NCBI RefSeq assembly: GCF_035594125.1
Contig: NC_087151.1
Location: forward strand, 17,919,501 to 17,983,500
Direction: 5' to 3'
DNA from: Scylla paramamosain
Lineage: Eukaryota; Arthropoda; Malacostraca; Decapoda; Portunidae
Length of the DNA stretch: 64,000 bases
Shown: piece by piece, positions 16,171 through 30,603 of the stretch
Layout of the letters: each line of letters begins with the position of its first letter
Position numbering within the stretch: the first letter of the stretch is position 1
Translations under genes and position numbers: made by a program
The notes under the pieces: generated by a model
The model's input: only the letters and a program-made list of their open reading frames with translations
What the model was told of the DNA's origin: nothing
Databases searched by the model: none

Positions 16171-17230
16171 ACCTGTACAGCCCCTCACTATTTGGAGCCT
16201 TTTTTCACCTCAATTCTGAGCCCCTACTGATTTTTTTTAATGCATAAATCAATCAGAAATTTTCTAAAACTAAGGAAAAAAGATACAATAACACTCATCT
16301 TGGCTTATTTTTGCCTCCTTGGGGGATGATTACAGAGTGCACTATGGTGTGCCCTCCAACCCAGCAGCCAACCTCTGTATTATTCTTACTTTGGTGTTGT
16401 TTGTAACCAATATGATTGTCTCTTTGATACCTACATGGACAAACATGTAAGATTTATAGGAATACCTAAATATATACTATTTTTGTGTGCAAATTTATAC
16501 CATACATAGCACCATATGACAACAGCAATTCCACCAAGCCACTGGTATCACCATGAATGGCTGCCCTCATCACCATGGGCATAATGGGGGTTTCAATCTC
16601 AGCTAATTCATCTTAAGTTGGCTCATACTCATTCCCAGATGACTCAATGAATTCATGATGAGAGTCCAGAAGCACAATCAGTGGTGCAACAGGAGTCTGA
16701 CATGTCATAAACATTCCTGACTATTATCAAGGATTCCATCACTGCAGCACATGGATAGAGTGGGTGAGTTGTTATTTCTCACTTTGCCAAAACTGTTAAT
16801 CTTTACATCTTAATCATGCAGCTCTACATGCATTTATCAGGTAGAATTTTACATCAGAAAACTCACCCACCCTTCCTCTTGAATGTGCAATAGGTTTGAA
16901 GTTCGTGGAGTAAATGGTTTGGCTGTAGCAAAGTGAGGAATATACACGCATGTAACTTTTGCTTTCCTGCTGCCTTATGTGCCACATTCACTTTGGCTGT
17001 GGCTGGGTGTGGTGTGAGTCAAATGACATTCTCCACCTCTCTCTCAAATAGAAAGAGAGAGCTACCAAGTGTCCAATTTAGAAACCCTTAGTTACCATAC
17101 AAGCCAATGTAAGTAAAGGGATAAAGGAATAAAGCCATCAGTGGACCCTCAGTGGCCAAATGTGGTGTCAGTTATAGCCAATGACAAGGCTGTATTGGTT
17201 AAATGCCAATTCCCAAAGAGAAGCTAAACA
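16171..17230. other. Unassigned intron sequence
   Basis: No long ORF, terminal repeat or RNA gene recognised in this part of the ELP3 intron. Confidence 0.4.
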
Positions 17231-17234
17231 GTGA

Positions 17235-17615
17235 TCAAATAACAGAGGATAAGTGTTCTGAAACTTCGCTCTTGAAAGAGTTCAAGTCATAGGAAGGAGG
17301 AAATAGAGAAGCAAGCAGAGAGTTCCAGAGTTTACCAGAGAAAGGGATGAATGATTGAGAATACTGGTTAACTCTTGCATTAGAGATGTGGACAGAATAG
17401 GGATGAGAGAAAGAAGAGTCTTGTGCAGTGAGGCCACAGAAGGAGGGGAGACATGCAGTTAGCAAGATCAAAAAAGCAGTTAACATGAAAATGGTGGTAG
17501 AAAATAGCAAGAGATGCAGCACTGCGATGATGAGTGAGGCTGAAGATAATTAGTTAGAGGAGAGGAGTTAATTAGATGAAAAGCTTTTGGTTCCACCCTG
17601 TCTAAAAGAGCAGTA
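17235..17615 (-). mobile_element. LINE J 3' fragment
   Basis: The 95-codon ORF and its extension match the C-terminal end of the J-family protein ([20 protein letters not shown]), with coding text reaching into the 17590-17615 region. It is 5'-truncated. Confidence 0.85.
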
Positions 17616-18828
17616 TGAGTGGAACCCCCTCATACGTGTGAGGCACATTCCATATATAGACAAGTCACAGTATTGATATTCCTGCTGACTCAGCCTCTTA
17701 TATCTCTATTGCCCTTCCCACCCCTTCATAACTCTGCTGTTAAGAGTAATGACAACACAGGTGAAGCCGAAACCATTCCTCAGTGTACTGATATTCCTGC
17801 TGACTTGGCCCCTCATAATTCTAATGACATCACAGGTGAAGCCCTGTGTCTCAGCCCCACAACACACCACTCAATCTGTTGTTAAGAATGGTGACTGCAC
17901 AGAAAGCATGATATATTAGTGACTTAGTGGTTGGCTGAGAACTACCCTCAGTGACTCCCTCATAGGCATAAGCATGATGAATTTGGAAACAGTTGAAGCC
18001 CATCCTCAGTGACTGAGGATGGGCCTTCTAGTGAACTAGAAGGGCATAAGAGATATTCATACCCCTGTGTAGGAATCATTATCCTGAGTTCCTTAAGTGA
18101 GATATAGACCTTATGAATGTAGATATATGTAGCTCACCAACACTATAGTGAAAAGTGAGTATAAGGTGAAGCACAGACAGCAAGCAGACAGCAGGAGAAA
18201 GCTGGACAGTGTGCCAAGGCGTAAGTACACTACATATATACACCATGAAGATCAGCTGGTCAACATTCACTTTCTGATTCATCATGTTTGTGTGTAATAC
18301 TGAAAAATTTCTTAAGTGCCTTAAATGTCTCAATTGTAGTTGTGTCAAGTATACTGTGGCTTTTCATGTGTTTCATGTGTTTATTTTTCTGCTTGATTAA
18401 GATATGTGAAATTGTAATTTCTGTGACCCTTCACATGCAGTGGCCCTGTGTTTTATTATCAATTGTACTATGGTAAGATATTTTTTTTTTTTATTACATG
18501 TGGTGATCAAAATATTTTATGTTATGTGTGTTCATACATGTGTTTAGTAATGGAGAATGAGCATGACTGTGTTACCTGATGGACCAGGTTACATGCAGCT
18601 TTAAATGAGTTCTCCATATTATTTGAAACAATGTGAAGATAAGTTAATTGTTTAGTGTAGGACTTAATGATTTGTCTGAGTCTATTTACCTGAGCTGATC
18701 TTTGAGACTGCAATAAGTTATGATATGGGGTTATTGCTTTGCTTGCATGTTCAATTGGAATAATCATTTACTGGTTAATAAATACTTATAGAATTTTTTA
18801 AAACTATTTTTATGGCATACCCCATTCA
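17616..18828. other. Unassigned intron sequence with short duplications and hairpins
   Basis: An imperfect ~106-bp tandem duplication starts near 17670 and 17778 (GATATTCCTGCTGACT in both). Two adjacent perfect hairpins lie at 17998-18043. No gene is recognised. Confidence 0.5.
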
Positions 18829-19293
18829 AAGCTTTTCGTCTCATCAACTCCTCTCCTCTAACTGACTGTCTTCAGCCTCTCTCTCACCACCACAATGTTG
18901 CATATCTAGCTGTCTTCTACCGCTATTTTCATGCTAACTGCTCTTCTGATCTTGCTAACTGCATGCCTCCCCTCCTTCTGCGGCCTCGCTGCACAAGACT
19001 TTCTTCTTTCTCTCACCCCTATTCTGTCCACCTCTCTAATGCAAGAGTTAACCAGTATTCTCAATCATTCATCCCTTTCTCTGGTAAACTCTGGAACTCC
19101 CTGCCTGCTTCTGTATTTCCACCTTCCTATGACTTGAATTCCTTCAAGAGGGAGGTTTCAAGACACTTATTCATCAATTTTTGACCACTGCTTTGACCCT
19201 TTTATGGGACTGGCATTTCAGTGGGCATTTTTTTTTTATTAGATTTTTGTTGCCTTTGGCCAGTGTCCTTCCTACATAAAAAAAAAAAAAAAA
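18829..19293 (+). mobile_element. LINE J 3' fragment with poly(A)
   Basis: Plus-strand copy of the J-family C-terminus and 3' UTR ([20 protein letters not shown], then TTGGCCAGTGTCCTTCCTAC), ending in poly(A) at about 19279-19293. 5'-truncated and frame-broken. Confidence 0.88.
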
Positions 19294-19424
19294 ACACATG
19301 GCCTACCACTCAGTAATTTTACTCGAGTAGTGTGAGTGATGTAGCAGTACTTGGTGAATAGAAAGACTAGACAACTCTAGCATAACTCATAAATAGTGGT
19401 AAGTTGGATTACAACAGATAGATA

Positions 19425-19680
19425 AGGGCCTCCTGTACAGAGTTAGCAATTGGAGGGGTGAGAAAAACTGGGAGACGACTCAGAACACCTAACTTCATAG
19501 AAGATGTTTTAGCTAGAGGTGAGACGTGAAATTTCCAATTTAGATTATAAGTAAAAGACAGAACAAGCATGCTCAGTGTCGAAGAAGAGGACAGTTGAGT
19601 GTCACTGAAGTAGATGGGATAACTAGCATAAACACCATCAAAAGAAGATATTAATACACCAGTAAAAGAAGATATTAATA
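19425..19680 (-). mobile_element. LINE J internal fragment
   Basis: Matches the post-RT part of J ([29 protein letters not shown]). Truncated at both ends. Confidence 0.8.
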
Positions 19681-19684
19681 AACT

Positions 19685-19960
19685 GAAGAGATAGTGGAGC
19701 AGATACTTCGAATATGTGAACTGGCATGGAAGCAAGGATTAGTACAAGATGAGTGGAGGAAGGCAATTATTGTACTGCCATGTAATGGAAGAGGTAGATT
19801 CTCAAATTTCTGGACCAATAGGGAAGACCATCTATCTCAGAATCACAAGAGTCCAGAAACTGCAAGTCAGGTGGTACTACCCACTTCCAGATGTTCACCC
19901 AACTCAGCCTAGCATTTGTCAACATTGACTACCAACAGCAGACTTTTACCACACTTTCTC
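19685..19960 (+). mobile_element. RTE-like LINE RT fragment
   Basis: EQILRICELAWKQGLVQDEW and the following RKAIIV match the RT entry motif typical of RTE-clade LINEs. Frame changes follow within about 60 codons, so only a short dead fragment remains. Confidence 0.65.
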
Positions 19961-20048
19961 TACCACATGATACAATAAAAACATTTAAAGGGGTTTTAAT
20001 ATAAATAATGCACCACCACAATGTTTTAATTAATACATTTAACTAGGC

Positions 20049-21059
<1,011 letters not shown>

Positions 21060-21067
21060 TTAACATT

Positions 21068-21950
21068 TCTTAATTATTATTATTATTATTAAACATAACG
21101 GAGAAGGCAGAGTGGGATGAGCGCAAGCGCTATAAGTTGCCAGATGACAACCCCCACCCACCTTGACCGTAGGAAGAAGAAAGGAAAAGCAATTAGCACA
21201 ATAGTAGGATGAAATCAGAGCAGGAGGAGAAAATAGGTTAAACAATTATAAAGAACGCCTCAACGAACTGAGAATTATTAAAACTCACAAAAAAATTCAA
21301 CAAAAAAAATCAACAATTCTGACTTATTTAATATATGTCAGACAACACGAGTAAATGTAGTATAACTACTTAAAACTTGATGGTATAAAATCACAGGTAT
21401 AGTTACATAATTTATCACCGGTATAGCTGCAAAAGCAACCAGAGTTTAATTGACTAGACTCTTCAAGATTTTGTTCGAAGCAGACTTGAATTTTTGCACA
21501 TCACTCGCAGTGCATGTGCCCTCGTCAAGCATGTTCCAAAGTCTTACAGCACAAGGAACAAAGCTTCGCTGAAACTGACTGGTGTGACACCTAACCTGCT
21601 GTAAGCAGCGCGCATGTGAATTTGACGCAAGTCGAGTGTTTCTGGTGGGCATAAATGCATTTGGGATGGAGGCATTCAGCGGGTGAAGCTGGTTGGCATG
21701 GATCTTATATAGCATGCAGACACTGCTGACATTGCGTCGGTGACCAAGATCCCAAGCTGCTTCGCCACCACAGAGGAACCTAGCGGAGGAGACAACTCTG
21801 TCAATGAGACGGAGGTGGGACACAGCTGCGGAAGACCACACAGGAGCACAATACTCCAGCAGTGGAAGAATAAAACACCGGAAGCAGCTGGCAGAGATAG
21901 ACTGGTCACCAAAAATCCGGTAAGCCTTCCTCACAACGCCAACAGATCTG
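21068..21950 (-). mobile_element. LINE 3' fragment with (AAT)n tail
   Basis: A 162-codon minus-strand ORF (21446-21934) encodes a post-RT region (LPLLEYCAPVWSSA, VSSARFLCGG, FVPCAVRLWNML) typical of non-LTR elements. About 370 bp of 3' UTR ends in an AAT-type tail at about 21068-21090. 5'-truncated. It is distinct from families J, T and C. It lies about 90 bp from the donor side of the ELP3 exon at 22040. Confidence 0.78.
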
Positions 21951-22039
21951 TCTGTATGATGATGTTCTTTTTTTTCCCAAAGTTATAAAAACTGAAAGAC
22001 ATGTGTAAATGGATATACAATAGCTGCCCCAATTCCTAC

Positions 22040-22226
22040 CTATACACTTTGTTGAACTGCGTTCTGAGAATTTGACAGCTTCAGCAACAGAGGAGGATGA
22101 GTGTCCAGAGAGTGCATCGTGAAGGTTCAAAATGAAGTTATCACGATAGTCCTCAGGTAAAGCCATGAAGGTTCCACCCATAATGATGAACTCCACTTTG
22201 TCAACATTGTGTCCAAGTTGCTGCAG
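22040..22226 (-). CDS. ELP3: ELP3 exon (radical SAM domain, part)
   Basis: A 187-bp exon encoding [20 protein letters not shown] and continuing to [14 protein letters not shown] plus the first base of a Gly codon. This corresponds to about residues 155-216 of human ELP3. The stretch is part of the radical SAM barrel, and the GGTF motif is conserved across Elp3. The acceptor reads TTTCTCAG (ending at 22227) and the donor GTAGGAATT (from 22039). The frame joins exactly to both neighbours: LEQ before it and the split Gly after it. Several substitutions against vertebrates are conservative, as expected for a functional orthologue. Confidence 0.95.
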
Positions 22227-23376
<1,150 letters not shown>

Positions 23377-23618
23377 TCCGGATGCAGTTCTAACAGGCTT
23401 TGCACGCAATTTTGGAAGAAGAACTTTCTTGTGTTCTTGAGGTACAGCAGCTATGATGTCCACTAGCCTTGGTGAGGACTGCAGGCCATATTTAGATGAT
23501 ATCCGTGTCTTCAACTTATTAAGATTCACATCCCGTTTTTCCTGCTGTGCTTTTATTAATTCCTGTACAATCTCCCCAACAGTAAGCATTCGTAGCTCCT
23601 CTTTGGAGAGTGATGGAC
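23377..23618 (-). CDS. ELP3: ELP3 exon 2 (N-terminal region)
   Basis: A 242-bp exon encoding (G)PSLSKEELRMLTVGEIVQEL and continuing through SPRLVDIIAAVPQEHKK to KPVRTASG, about residues 7-86 of human ELP3. This N-terminal helical part precedes the radical SAM core and contributes to tRNA binding in Elp3 structures. The acceptor is TATCACCAG before GTCC and the donor GGA/GTGAGT. The exon begins in phase 1, so an upstream exon must supply the start Met, a few basic residues and one base of a Gly codon. So short a coding exon cannot be placed safely, and it may lie upstream within or beyond the window. Confidence 0.93.
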
Positions 23619-24349
23619 CTGGTGATAAAATAATCATCATGAAACAAATATCTATACAAGTATTGCTTACAGATTTCACAAAAAAAAGTCACCCTAAAAT
23701 TTCTCTTAACTTGACAAATGGATACTTCTCTTTTAAGTGGAATCATACTACAAAATTTACAAGTGATTTTCATCTTTGTTTATGTCTGTTTTACTAAAGA
23801 AATTTAATGCTATCTTTACCCAATAACTGCAAACTTAGAAGACACTCAAAATCCATCCAACACCATATGGGGAAATAAGGACATGAAGCAAAATTATAAT
23901 AATAATTATTTCTTCACTCCCATTTGTAAACCATTTCCTCCACTGCCCAACAGTGTTGTCAATTTACCACGTTTTTGACTAAAGCCTGTACATGAGTACA
24001 TTTCCCACCACTGCCCAGGTGGTCCCTCACCCTCGCTCACACTTCAACCACATTCATGATAAAATTGACATCAAATTTTCACTGTGGCCCCTGAGAGACC
24101 TTCTATGAAATCTTGCCATGTCTGATTGTAAAAAGGCACAATAGATATTACATGAACAAATCACATGTTTGTTCTCCATAGCAGTGACAAAATGGAGGCA
24201 GAAGGTTAAAGTATGTGTGGTGATGACAGTGGTGAAACGGAATCACCAGTTCTGATGGTGATACTGAAGAATATGGGGATGGAGTAAGAGAACGCATCAC
24301 AATATTCATCATTATCTAATTTTCTTTTCTTAAATATTAGATAAGTGTT
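23619..24349. other. ELP3 first intron or upstream region
   Basis: Contains the acceptor side of the first ELP3 intron. No promoter or first exon could be identified with confidence. Confidence 0.4.
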
Positions 24350-25163
24350 TAGAAACATCTATCACATCTGTCACTTCACAACCTTCTAACTGATCACAAG
24401 TATGGGTTCTGTCAAGGCCGCTCTACTGGTGATCTGGCTTTCCTCACTGAGTCTTGGTCATCCTCTTTTAGAGATTTTGGTGAAACTTTTGCTGTTGCCT
24501 TAGACATATCAAAAGCTTTTGATAGAGTCTGCCACAAAGCTTTGATTTCCAAATTACCCTCCTACAGCTTCTATCCTTCTCTCTGTAACTTCATCTCAAG
24601 TTTCCTTTCTGACTGTTCTATTGCTGCTGTGGTAGACAGTCACTGTTCTTCTCCTAAATCTATTAACAGTGGTGTTCCTCAGGGTTCTGTCCTGTCACCC
24701 ACTCTCTTCTTATTATTCATCAATGACCTTCTAAATCAAACTTCTTGTCCTATCCACTCCTATGCTGATGATACCACCCTGCACTTTTCCACGTCTTTTC
24801 ATAGATGTCCAACCCTTCAGGAAGTAAACATTTCATGCAGGGAAGCCACAGAATGCCTGACTTCTGATCTTTCTAAAATTTCTGATTGGGGCAGAGCAAA
24901 CTTGGTATTGTTCAATGCCTCAAAAAACTCAATTCGTCCATTTATCAACTTGACACAACTTTCCAGACAACTATCCCCTCTTCTTCAATGACACTCAACT
25001 GTCCCCCTCTTCAACACTGAATATCCTTGGTCTGTCCTTTACTCATAATCTGAACTAGATACTTCACATCTCATCTCTAGCTAAAACAGCTTCTATGAAG
25101 TTAGGCGTTCTGAGACATCTCCTCCAGTTTTTCTCACCCCCCCAGCTGCTAACTCTGTATAAG
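24350..25163 (+). mobile_element. LINE J fragment (RT region), left part
   Basis: Reads J-family RT on the plus strand: [45 protein letters not shown]. It shows frame changes and point differences from the intact copy at 27643-30603. It is interrupted at 25163 by a solo LTR and resumes at 26484. Confidence 0.9.
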
Positions 25164-26483
25164 TGTAATGCTCCTTTTTATTATTTCTGTGTTTCTTTGA
25201 GTCTCCCCAATAATTGTTTTCTTTTGTAGCTTGTGGTGAAGAGGAGGATAATAGCGGTAATTAAAGGTTTAGTGATTATATGAAAAAGTATATTTATAAG
25301 GCGTGTATTCGTGGGAGTGATTTAGAAGTCTTGAAACATTTGTTTGTGGTTTTCTCTAATCAGTGGTAATACGAATAATAGGATTACATCATGTGGCGTC
25401 AGCCTACCAGTAACTCATAAGGTGTCATTCCCTAGCTTATAAAATATGTTAGTAATTTAGAATTCAATTATTAACTTCAACTAATGTCCAGCCTATATGC
25501 TCACCTTGCTAGCCAATTATTCCTGCATTTTTATTTAAACTCACGGTTCAGTAAAATTATTTGTGAAAGAAGAGAGAGAGAGAACTAGCTAAGGTTCCAA
25601 TAACTTCAGAGGCCTGGGGGTGGGTGTTGAGGGGGAGAGCACAGAATGGCGTCTCCCTTCCCTCTGGCAACAGGTGGGTCTCGTAGCTCTGAAATATTTG
25701 ATTTTTCTTTTTTTTAGAAGTGAATATTACTGTGTTCATGTTTATTATTCATGTCTCTAGTGAAGATATAGTGACTGTACGTGTTGACAGAATGGCGTCT
25801 CCCTTCCCTCTGGCAACAGATAAAATAGCCGGTGTTGGTCCCACGTGGAGACAGGCCATAGAGTCTTGGGAAAGTGTTAGCCATGTAATGTTTCTTTAGT
25901 CAAATATAGTCTACTGTGAATGTGTTGTGAGCAATATTATTGCCGTAGAGATGTGATGGATGAAGGCTGTGACGCTATTTAGGGATATAACGGTGCCCAG
26001 AATCAATGGTACTCTTGAGGAGTTATAAAAGTAATTATTTTCTTGTGTATTCGTAGTGTTAAGTAACGGAGTATAAGTGTATATGCCATACCAGAATTTC
26101 CAGTGCCTTTTTTTTTTTTTTTTCTAGATTAACCACTCGATAAAGTGTCATAGTGGGTCAGTCAACCCAAAGAATCCCATCAGTATTATTCATTTAATTA
26201 TTTTTGCTATTTTTATATTTTTCGTTCCTCATAATAAAGCCACACTGTAGGTACTGTGTGATAATTAACCTCTCCCTACCCTCTGGCCATGACGATGAAG
26301 GCGAGAACCATTACCAATCAAAAATGTTTTTTTTTTTTTTTTTTTTCTTGTGTGTGTGCGTGCTTCACCTCTTCTCTCTTCCTCTTCTTTTTTCTTCTTC
26401 ACCGTGAAGATCTTTGCCTCGTCTCATTAGAGCTCTGATCGGACCGGTGAGGAGGAGGGAGGAGGGGGGTGGCATTACATAAG
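25160..26483 (+). mobile_element. Solo LTR inserted in LINE J
   Basis: A 1316-bp sequence (25164-26479) with TGTAATGC at the start and GCATTACA at the end, flanked by TAAG on both sides (25160-25163 and 26480-26483). The LINE continues cleanly across the TAAG. No internal coding region is present, so this is a solo LTR left by LTR-LTR recombination. Its parent family is unknown. A reversed partial copy lies at 40823-41690. It contains two long poly(T) runs (26106-26123 and 26327-26346). Confidence 0.82.
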
Positions 26484-26628
26484 GGCCTTATCTGTCCATG
26501 TATGGAGTATGCTTCACACGTCTTGGGGGGGTTCCACTCATACCACTCTTCTAGACAGGGTGGAATCAAAAAGCTTTTCATCTCATCAACTCCTCTCCTC
26601 TAACTGACTGTCTTCAGCCTCTCTCTCA

Positions 26629-26640
<12 letters not shown>
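26484..26640 (+). mobile_element. LINE J fragment, right part
   Basis: Continues the J post-RT region after the solo LTR (GGCCTTATCTGTCCATGTAT through CTGTCTTCAGCCTCTCTC) and runs into a (CT)n tract. Confidence 0.85.
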
Positions 26641-26693
<53 letters not shown>

Positions 26694-26926
26694 AAAGTAA
26701 GAACAATCCTGAGAATTCCTAAATAGAATGAGACTAATAATGTAAATGGAATTACAGGAATGAGAAAGGATGAAGTGAAAATGACATTGTATGAATGAGG
26801 GGGAGAATGCAAGGTCCCTTGTCCCTTATCTCTGACAGATAAGGGAGAAGGAAGGTGACAGGGAGGGATGTTTGAGACCAGACAAAAGTGGAAGGGAGAG
26901 GAAAGGAATAATAAGAGGAAGGGATG

Positions 26927-27004
<78 letters not shown>

Positions 27005-27130
27005 TGGAAGGAGGCAGGGTGGGTGGGACAGATAGGAGGGAGGAAATGGGGAGGGATGGGGGAAAGGGGCAGAGAAGAGAGAGGGAGGGAAGGGGATAAA
27101 GGAGAAGGTAGAGGGGAGGAGGAATGTAAG
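26630..27130. repeat. (CT)n, (GA)n and G-rich purine tract
   Basis: (CT)n at about 26630-26690, (GA)n at about 26930-27002, then about 120 bp that is almost all purine on the plus strand with many GGG runs (27003-27125). Such tracts can form triplex or quadruplex DNA. Confidence 0.88.
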
Positions 27131-27524
27131 AGGGACTGACCAAGTGGCATTGCTAGAACAGGTGTTTGCATTCTAATTGGAGGACAAAATTTGTTTGCCA
27201 ACACTGTTCGAATTGGGATTTGTTTGAATTGCAGGACATTCAAATCATCATGTATGACTATATATCAATATAATGAACAAAACAAGAAACAACCCACATG
27301 AAGTCACCTAGATTGAAAAACTAGGCCCTAACAACAACTCACATAATTACAGCACACATCTAACACTCAATTTTTTTATTATTTAGCTTAAATGTAAAGT
27401 ACCCTCATGAGTTTCACGCTTGCTTTCTTCTGAAGAAATAGTACTAAACTCAAGGATATCGAAATTCGAGGTACAGAAAACACTGGAAAAATGCTCATTT
27501 ATTCCAGCCACATGGCCCAAACCA
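27131..27524. other. Unassigned sequence
   Basis: Nothing recognisable between the purine tract and the 3' end of the intact LINE. Confidence 0.4.
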
Positions 27525-27642
27525 GTGTGTGTGTGTTTTTTTTTTTTTTTTATGTAGGAAGGATACTGGCCAAGGGCAACAAAAATCTAATAAAAAAAAT
27601 GCCCACTGAAATGCCAGTCCCAAAAATGGGTCAAAGCAGTGG

Positions 27643-30603
27643 TCAAAAATTGGTGGATAAGTGTCTTGAAACCTCCCTCTTGAAGGAATTCAAGTCATAG
27701 AAAGGTGGAAATACAGAAGCAGGCAGGGAATTCCAGAGTTTACCAGAGAAAGGGATGAATGATTGAGAATACTGGTTAACTCTTGCGTTAGAGAGGTGGA
27801 CAGAATAGGGGTCAGAGAAAGAAGAAAGTCTTGTGCAGCGAGGCCGCGGAAGGAGGGGAGGCATGCAGTTAGCAAGATCAGAAGAGCAATTGGCATGAAA
27901 ATAGCGGTAGAAGACAGCTAGATATGCAACATTGCGGCGGTGAGAGAGAGGCTGAAGACAGTCAGTTAGAGGAGAGGAGTTGATGAGATGAAAAGCTTTT
28001 GATTCCATCCTGTCTAGAAGAGCAGTATGAGTGGAACCCCCCCAGACATGTGAAGCATACTCCATACATGGATGGATAAGGCCCTTGTACAGAGTTAGCA
28101 GCTGGGGGGGTGAGAAAAACTGGCGGAGATGTCTCAGAACACCTAACTTCATAGAAGCTGTTTTAGCTAGAGATGAGATGTGAAGTTTCCAGTTCAGATT
28201 ATAAGTAAAGGACAGACCGAGGATGTTCAGTGTAGAAGAGGGGGACAGTTGAGTGTCATTGAAGAAGAGGGGATAGTTGTCTGGAAGGTTGTGTCGAGTT
28301 GATAGATGGAGGAATTGAGTTTTTGAGGCATTGAACAATACCAAGTTTGCTCTGTCCCAATCAGAAATTTTAGAAAGATCAGAAGTTAGGCGTTCTGTGG
28401 CTTCCCTGCGTGATACGTTTACCTCCTGAAGGGTTGGACGTCTATGAAAAGACGTGGAAAAGTGCAGGGTGGTATCATCAGCATAGGAGTGGATAGGACA
28501 AGAAGTTTGGTTTAGAAGATCATTAATGAATAATAAGAAGAGAGTGGGTGACAGGACAGAACCCTGAGGAACACCACTGTTAATAGATTTAGGAGAAGAA
28601 CAGTGACCATCTACCACAGCAGCAATAGAACGGTCAGAAAGGAAACTTGAGATGAAGTTACAGAGAGAAGGATAGAAACCGTAGGAGGGTAGTTTGGAAA
28701 TCAAAGCTTTGTGCCAGACTCTATCAAAGGCTTTTGATATGTCCAAGGCAACAGCAAAAGTTTCACAAAAATCTCTAAAAGAGGATGACCAAGACTCAGT
28801 AAGGAAAGCCAGAAGATCACCAGTAGAGCGGCCTTGACGGAACCCATACTGGCGATCAGATAGAAGGTTGTGAAGTGATAGATGTTTAAGAATCTTCCTG
28901 TTGAGGATAGATTCAAAAACTTTAGATAAGCAGGAAATTAAAGCAATAGGACGGTAGTTTGAGGGATTAGAGCGGTCACCCTTTTTAGGAACAGGTTGAA
29001 TGTAGGCAAACTTCCAGCAAGAAGGAAAGGTAGATGTTGAGAGACAGAGCTGAAAGAGTTTGACTAGGCAAGGTGCAAGCACAGACGCACAGTTTCGGAG
29101 AACAATAGGAGGGACCCCATCAGGTCCATAAGCCTTCCGAGGGTTTAGGCCAGCGAGGGCATGGAAAACATCATTGCGAAGAATTTTAATACGTGGCATG
29201 AAGTAGTCAGAGGGTGGAGGAGAGGGAGGAACAAGCCCAGAATCGTCCAAGGTAGAATTTTTAGCAAAGGTTTGAGCAAAGAGTTCAGCTTTAGAAATAG
29301 ATGTGATAGCAGTGGTGCCATCTGGTTGAAGTAGAGGAGGAAAAGAAGAAGAAGCAAAGTTATTGGAGATATTTTTGGCTAGATGCCAGAAATCACGAGG
29401 GGAGTTAGATCTTGAAAGGTTTTGATATTTTCTGTTAATGAAGGAGTTTTTGGCTAGTTGGAGAACAGACTTGGCATGGTTCCGGGCAGAAATATAAAGT
29501 GCATGAGATTCTGGTGATGGAAGGCTTAAGTACCTTTTGTGGGCCACCTCTCTATCATGTATAGCACGAGAACAGGCTGTGTTAAACCAAGGTTTAGAAG
29601 GTTTAGGGCGAGAAAAAGAGTGAGGAATGTACGCCTCCATGCCAGACACTATCACCTCTGTTATGCGCTCAGCACACAAAGACGGGTCTCTGACACGGAA
29701 GCAGTAGTCATTCCAAGGAAAATCAGCAAAATACCTCCTCAGGTCCCCCCAACTAGCAGAGGCAAAACGCCAGAGGCACCTTCGCTTAGGGGGATCCTGA
29801 GGAGGGATTGGAGTGATAGGACATGATAAAGTTATGAGATTGTGATCGGAGGAGCCCAACAGAGAAGAAAGGGTGACAGCATAAGCAGAAGGATTAGAGG
29901 TCAGGAAAAGGTCAAGAATGTTGGGCGTATCTCCAAGACAGTCAGGAATACGAGTAGGGTGTTGGACCAATTGCTCTAGGTCATGGAGGATAGCAAAGTT
30001 GTAGGCTAGTTCACCAGGATGGTCAGTGAAGGGAGAGGAAAGCCAAAGCTGGTGGTGAACATTGAAGTCTCCAAGAATGGAGATCTCTGCAAAAGGGAAG
30101 AGGGTCAGAATGTGCTCCACTTTGGAAGTTAAGTAGTCAAAGAATTTCTTATAGTCAGAGGAGTTAGGAGAGAGGTATACAGCACAGATAAATTTAGTAT
30201 GAGAATGACTCTGTAGTCGTAGCCAGATGGTGGAAAACTCGGAAGATTCAAGAGCGTGGGCACGAGAGCAGGTTAAGTCATTGCGCACATAAACGCAGCA
30301 TCCAGCTTTGGATCGAAAATGAGGATAGAGAAAGTAGGAGGGAACAGAAAAGGGGCTACTGTCAGTTGCCTCAGACACCTGAGTTTCAGTGAGGAAAAGA
30401 AGATGAGGTTTAGAAGAGGAGAGGTGGTGTTCTACAGATTGAAAATTAGATCTTAGACCGCGAATGTTGCAAAAGTTAATGAAGAAAAAGTTGAGGGGGG
30501 TGTCAAGACACTTAAGGTCGTCGACAGAAAGGCAGTCCGACCTGGGGACATTAATGGTCCCCTCCCCAGATGGGGACTCCGAGGCTGGTGTAGGAGTCGC
30601 CAT
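27643..30603 (-). CDS. LINE J endonuclease-reverse transcriptase, intact ORF
   Basis: A single uninterrupted 986-codon ORF, probably of the Jockey/I/CR1 assemblage. N-terminal apurinic-type endonuclease (about residues 35-260) with [24 protein letters not shown] and GSSDHNLI. Reverse transcriptase (about 490-760) with [66 protein letters not shown] and the catalytic HSYADDTT. A post-RT C-terminal region ends near SRHLSTNF. All catalytic motifs look intact. No separate ORF1 is seen in the 250-bp leader. The start ATG lies just after an A/T-rich segment. The protein would nick DNA and prime reverse transcription of its own RNA. Confidence 0.92.
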   Translation of the reverse strand: MATPTPASESPSGEGTINVPRSDCLSVDDLKCLDTPLNFFFINFCNIRGLRSNFQSVEHHLSSSKPHLLFLTETQVSEATDSSPFSVPSYFLYPHFRSKAGCCVYVRNDLTCSRAHALESSEFSTIWLRLQSHSHTKFICAVYLSPNSSDYKKFFDYLTSKVEHILTLFPFAEISILGDFNVHHQLWLSSPFTDHPGELAYNFAILHDLEQLVQHPTRIPDCLGDTPNILDLFLTSNPSAYAVTLSSLLGSSDHNLITLSCPITPIPPQDPPKRRCLWRFASASWGDLRRYFADFPWNDYCFRVRDPSLCAERITEVIVSGMEAYIPHSFSRPKPSKPWFNTACSRAIHDREVAHKRYLSLPSPESHALYISARNHAKSVLQLAKNSFINRKYQNLSRSNSPRDFWHLAKNISNNFASSSFPPLLQPDGTTAITSISKAELFAQTFAKNSTLDDSGLVPPSPPPSDYFMPRIKILRNDVFHALAGLNPRKAYGPDGVPPIVLRNCASVLAPCLVKLFQLCLSTSTFPSCWKFAYIQPVPKKGDRSNPSNYRPIALISCLSKVFESILNRKILKHLSLHNLLSDRQYGFRQGRSTGDLLAFLTESWSSSFRDFCETFAVALDISKAFDRVWHKALISKLPSYGFYPSLCNFISSFLSDRSIAAVVDGHCSSPKSINSGVPQGSVLSPTLFLLFINDLLNQTSCPIHSYADDTTLHFSTSFHRRPTLQEVNVSRREATERLTSDLSKISDWDRANLVLFNASKTQFLHLSTRHNLPDNYPLFFNDTQLSPSSTLNILGLSFTYNLNWKLHISSLAKTASMKLGVLRHLRQFFSPPQLLTLYKGLIHPCMEYASHVWGGSTHTALLDRMESKAFHLINSSPLTDCLQPLSHRRNVAYLAVFYRYFHANCSSDLANCMPPLLPRPRCTRLSSFSDPYSVHLSNARVNQYSQSFIPFSGKLWNSLPASVFPPFYDLNSFKREVSRHLSTNF

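Noticed and set aside
21740..21988. Plus-strand ORF overlapping the minus-strand LINE fragment
   Set aside because: It is antisense to a readable LINE C-terminal domain and has no family features.
29539..29826. Plus-strand ORF within the intact LINE J
   Set aside because: It is antisense to the 986-codon ORF. Its composition is explained by the opposite strand.
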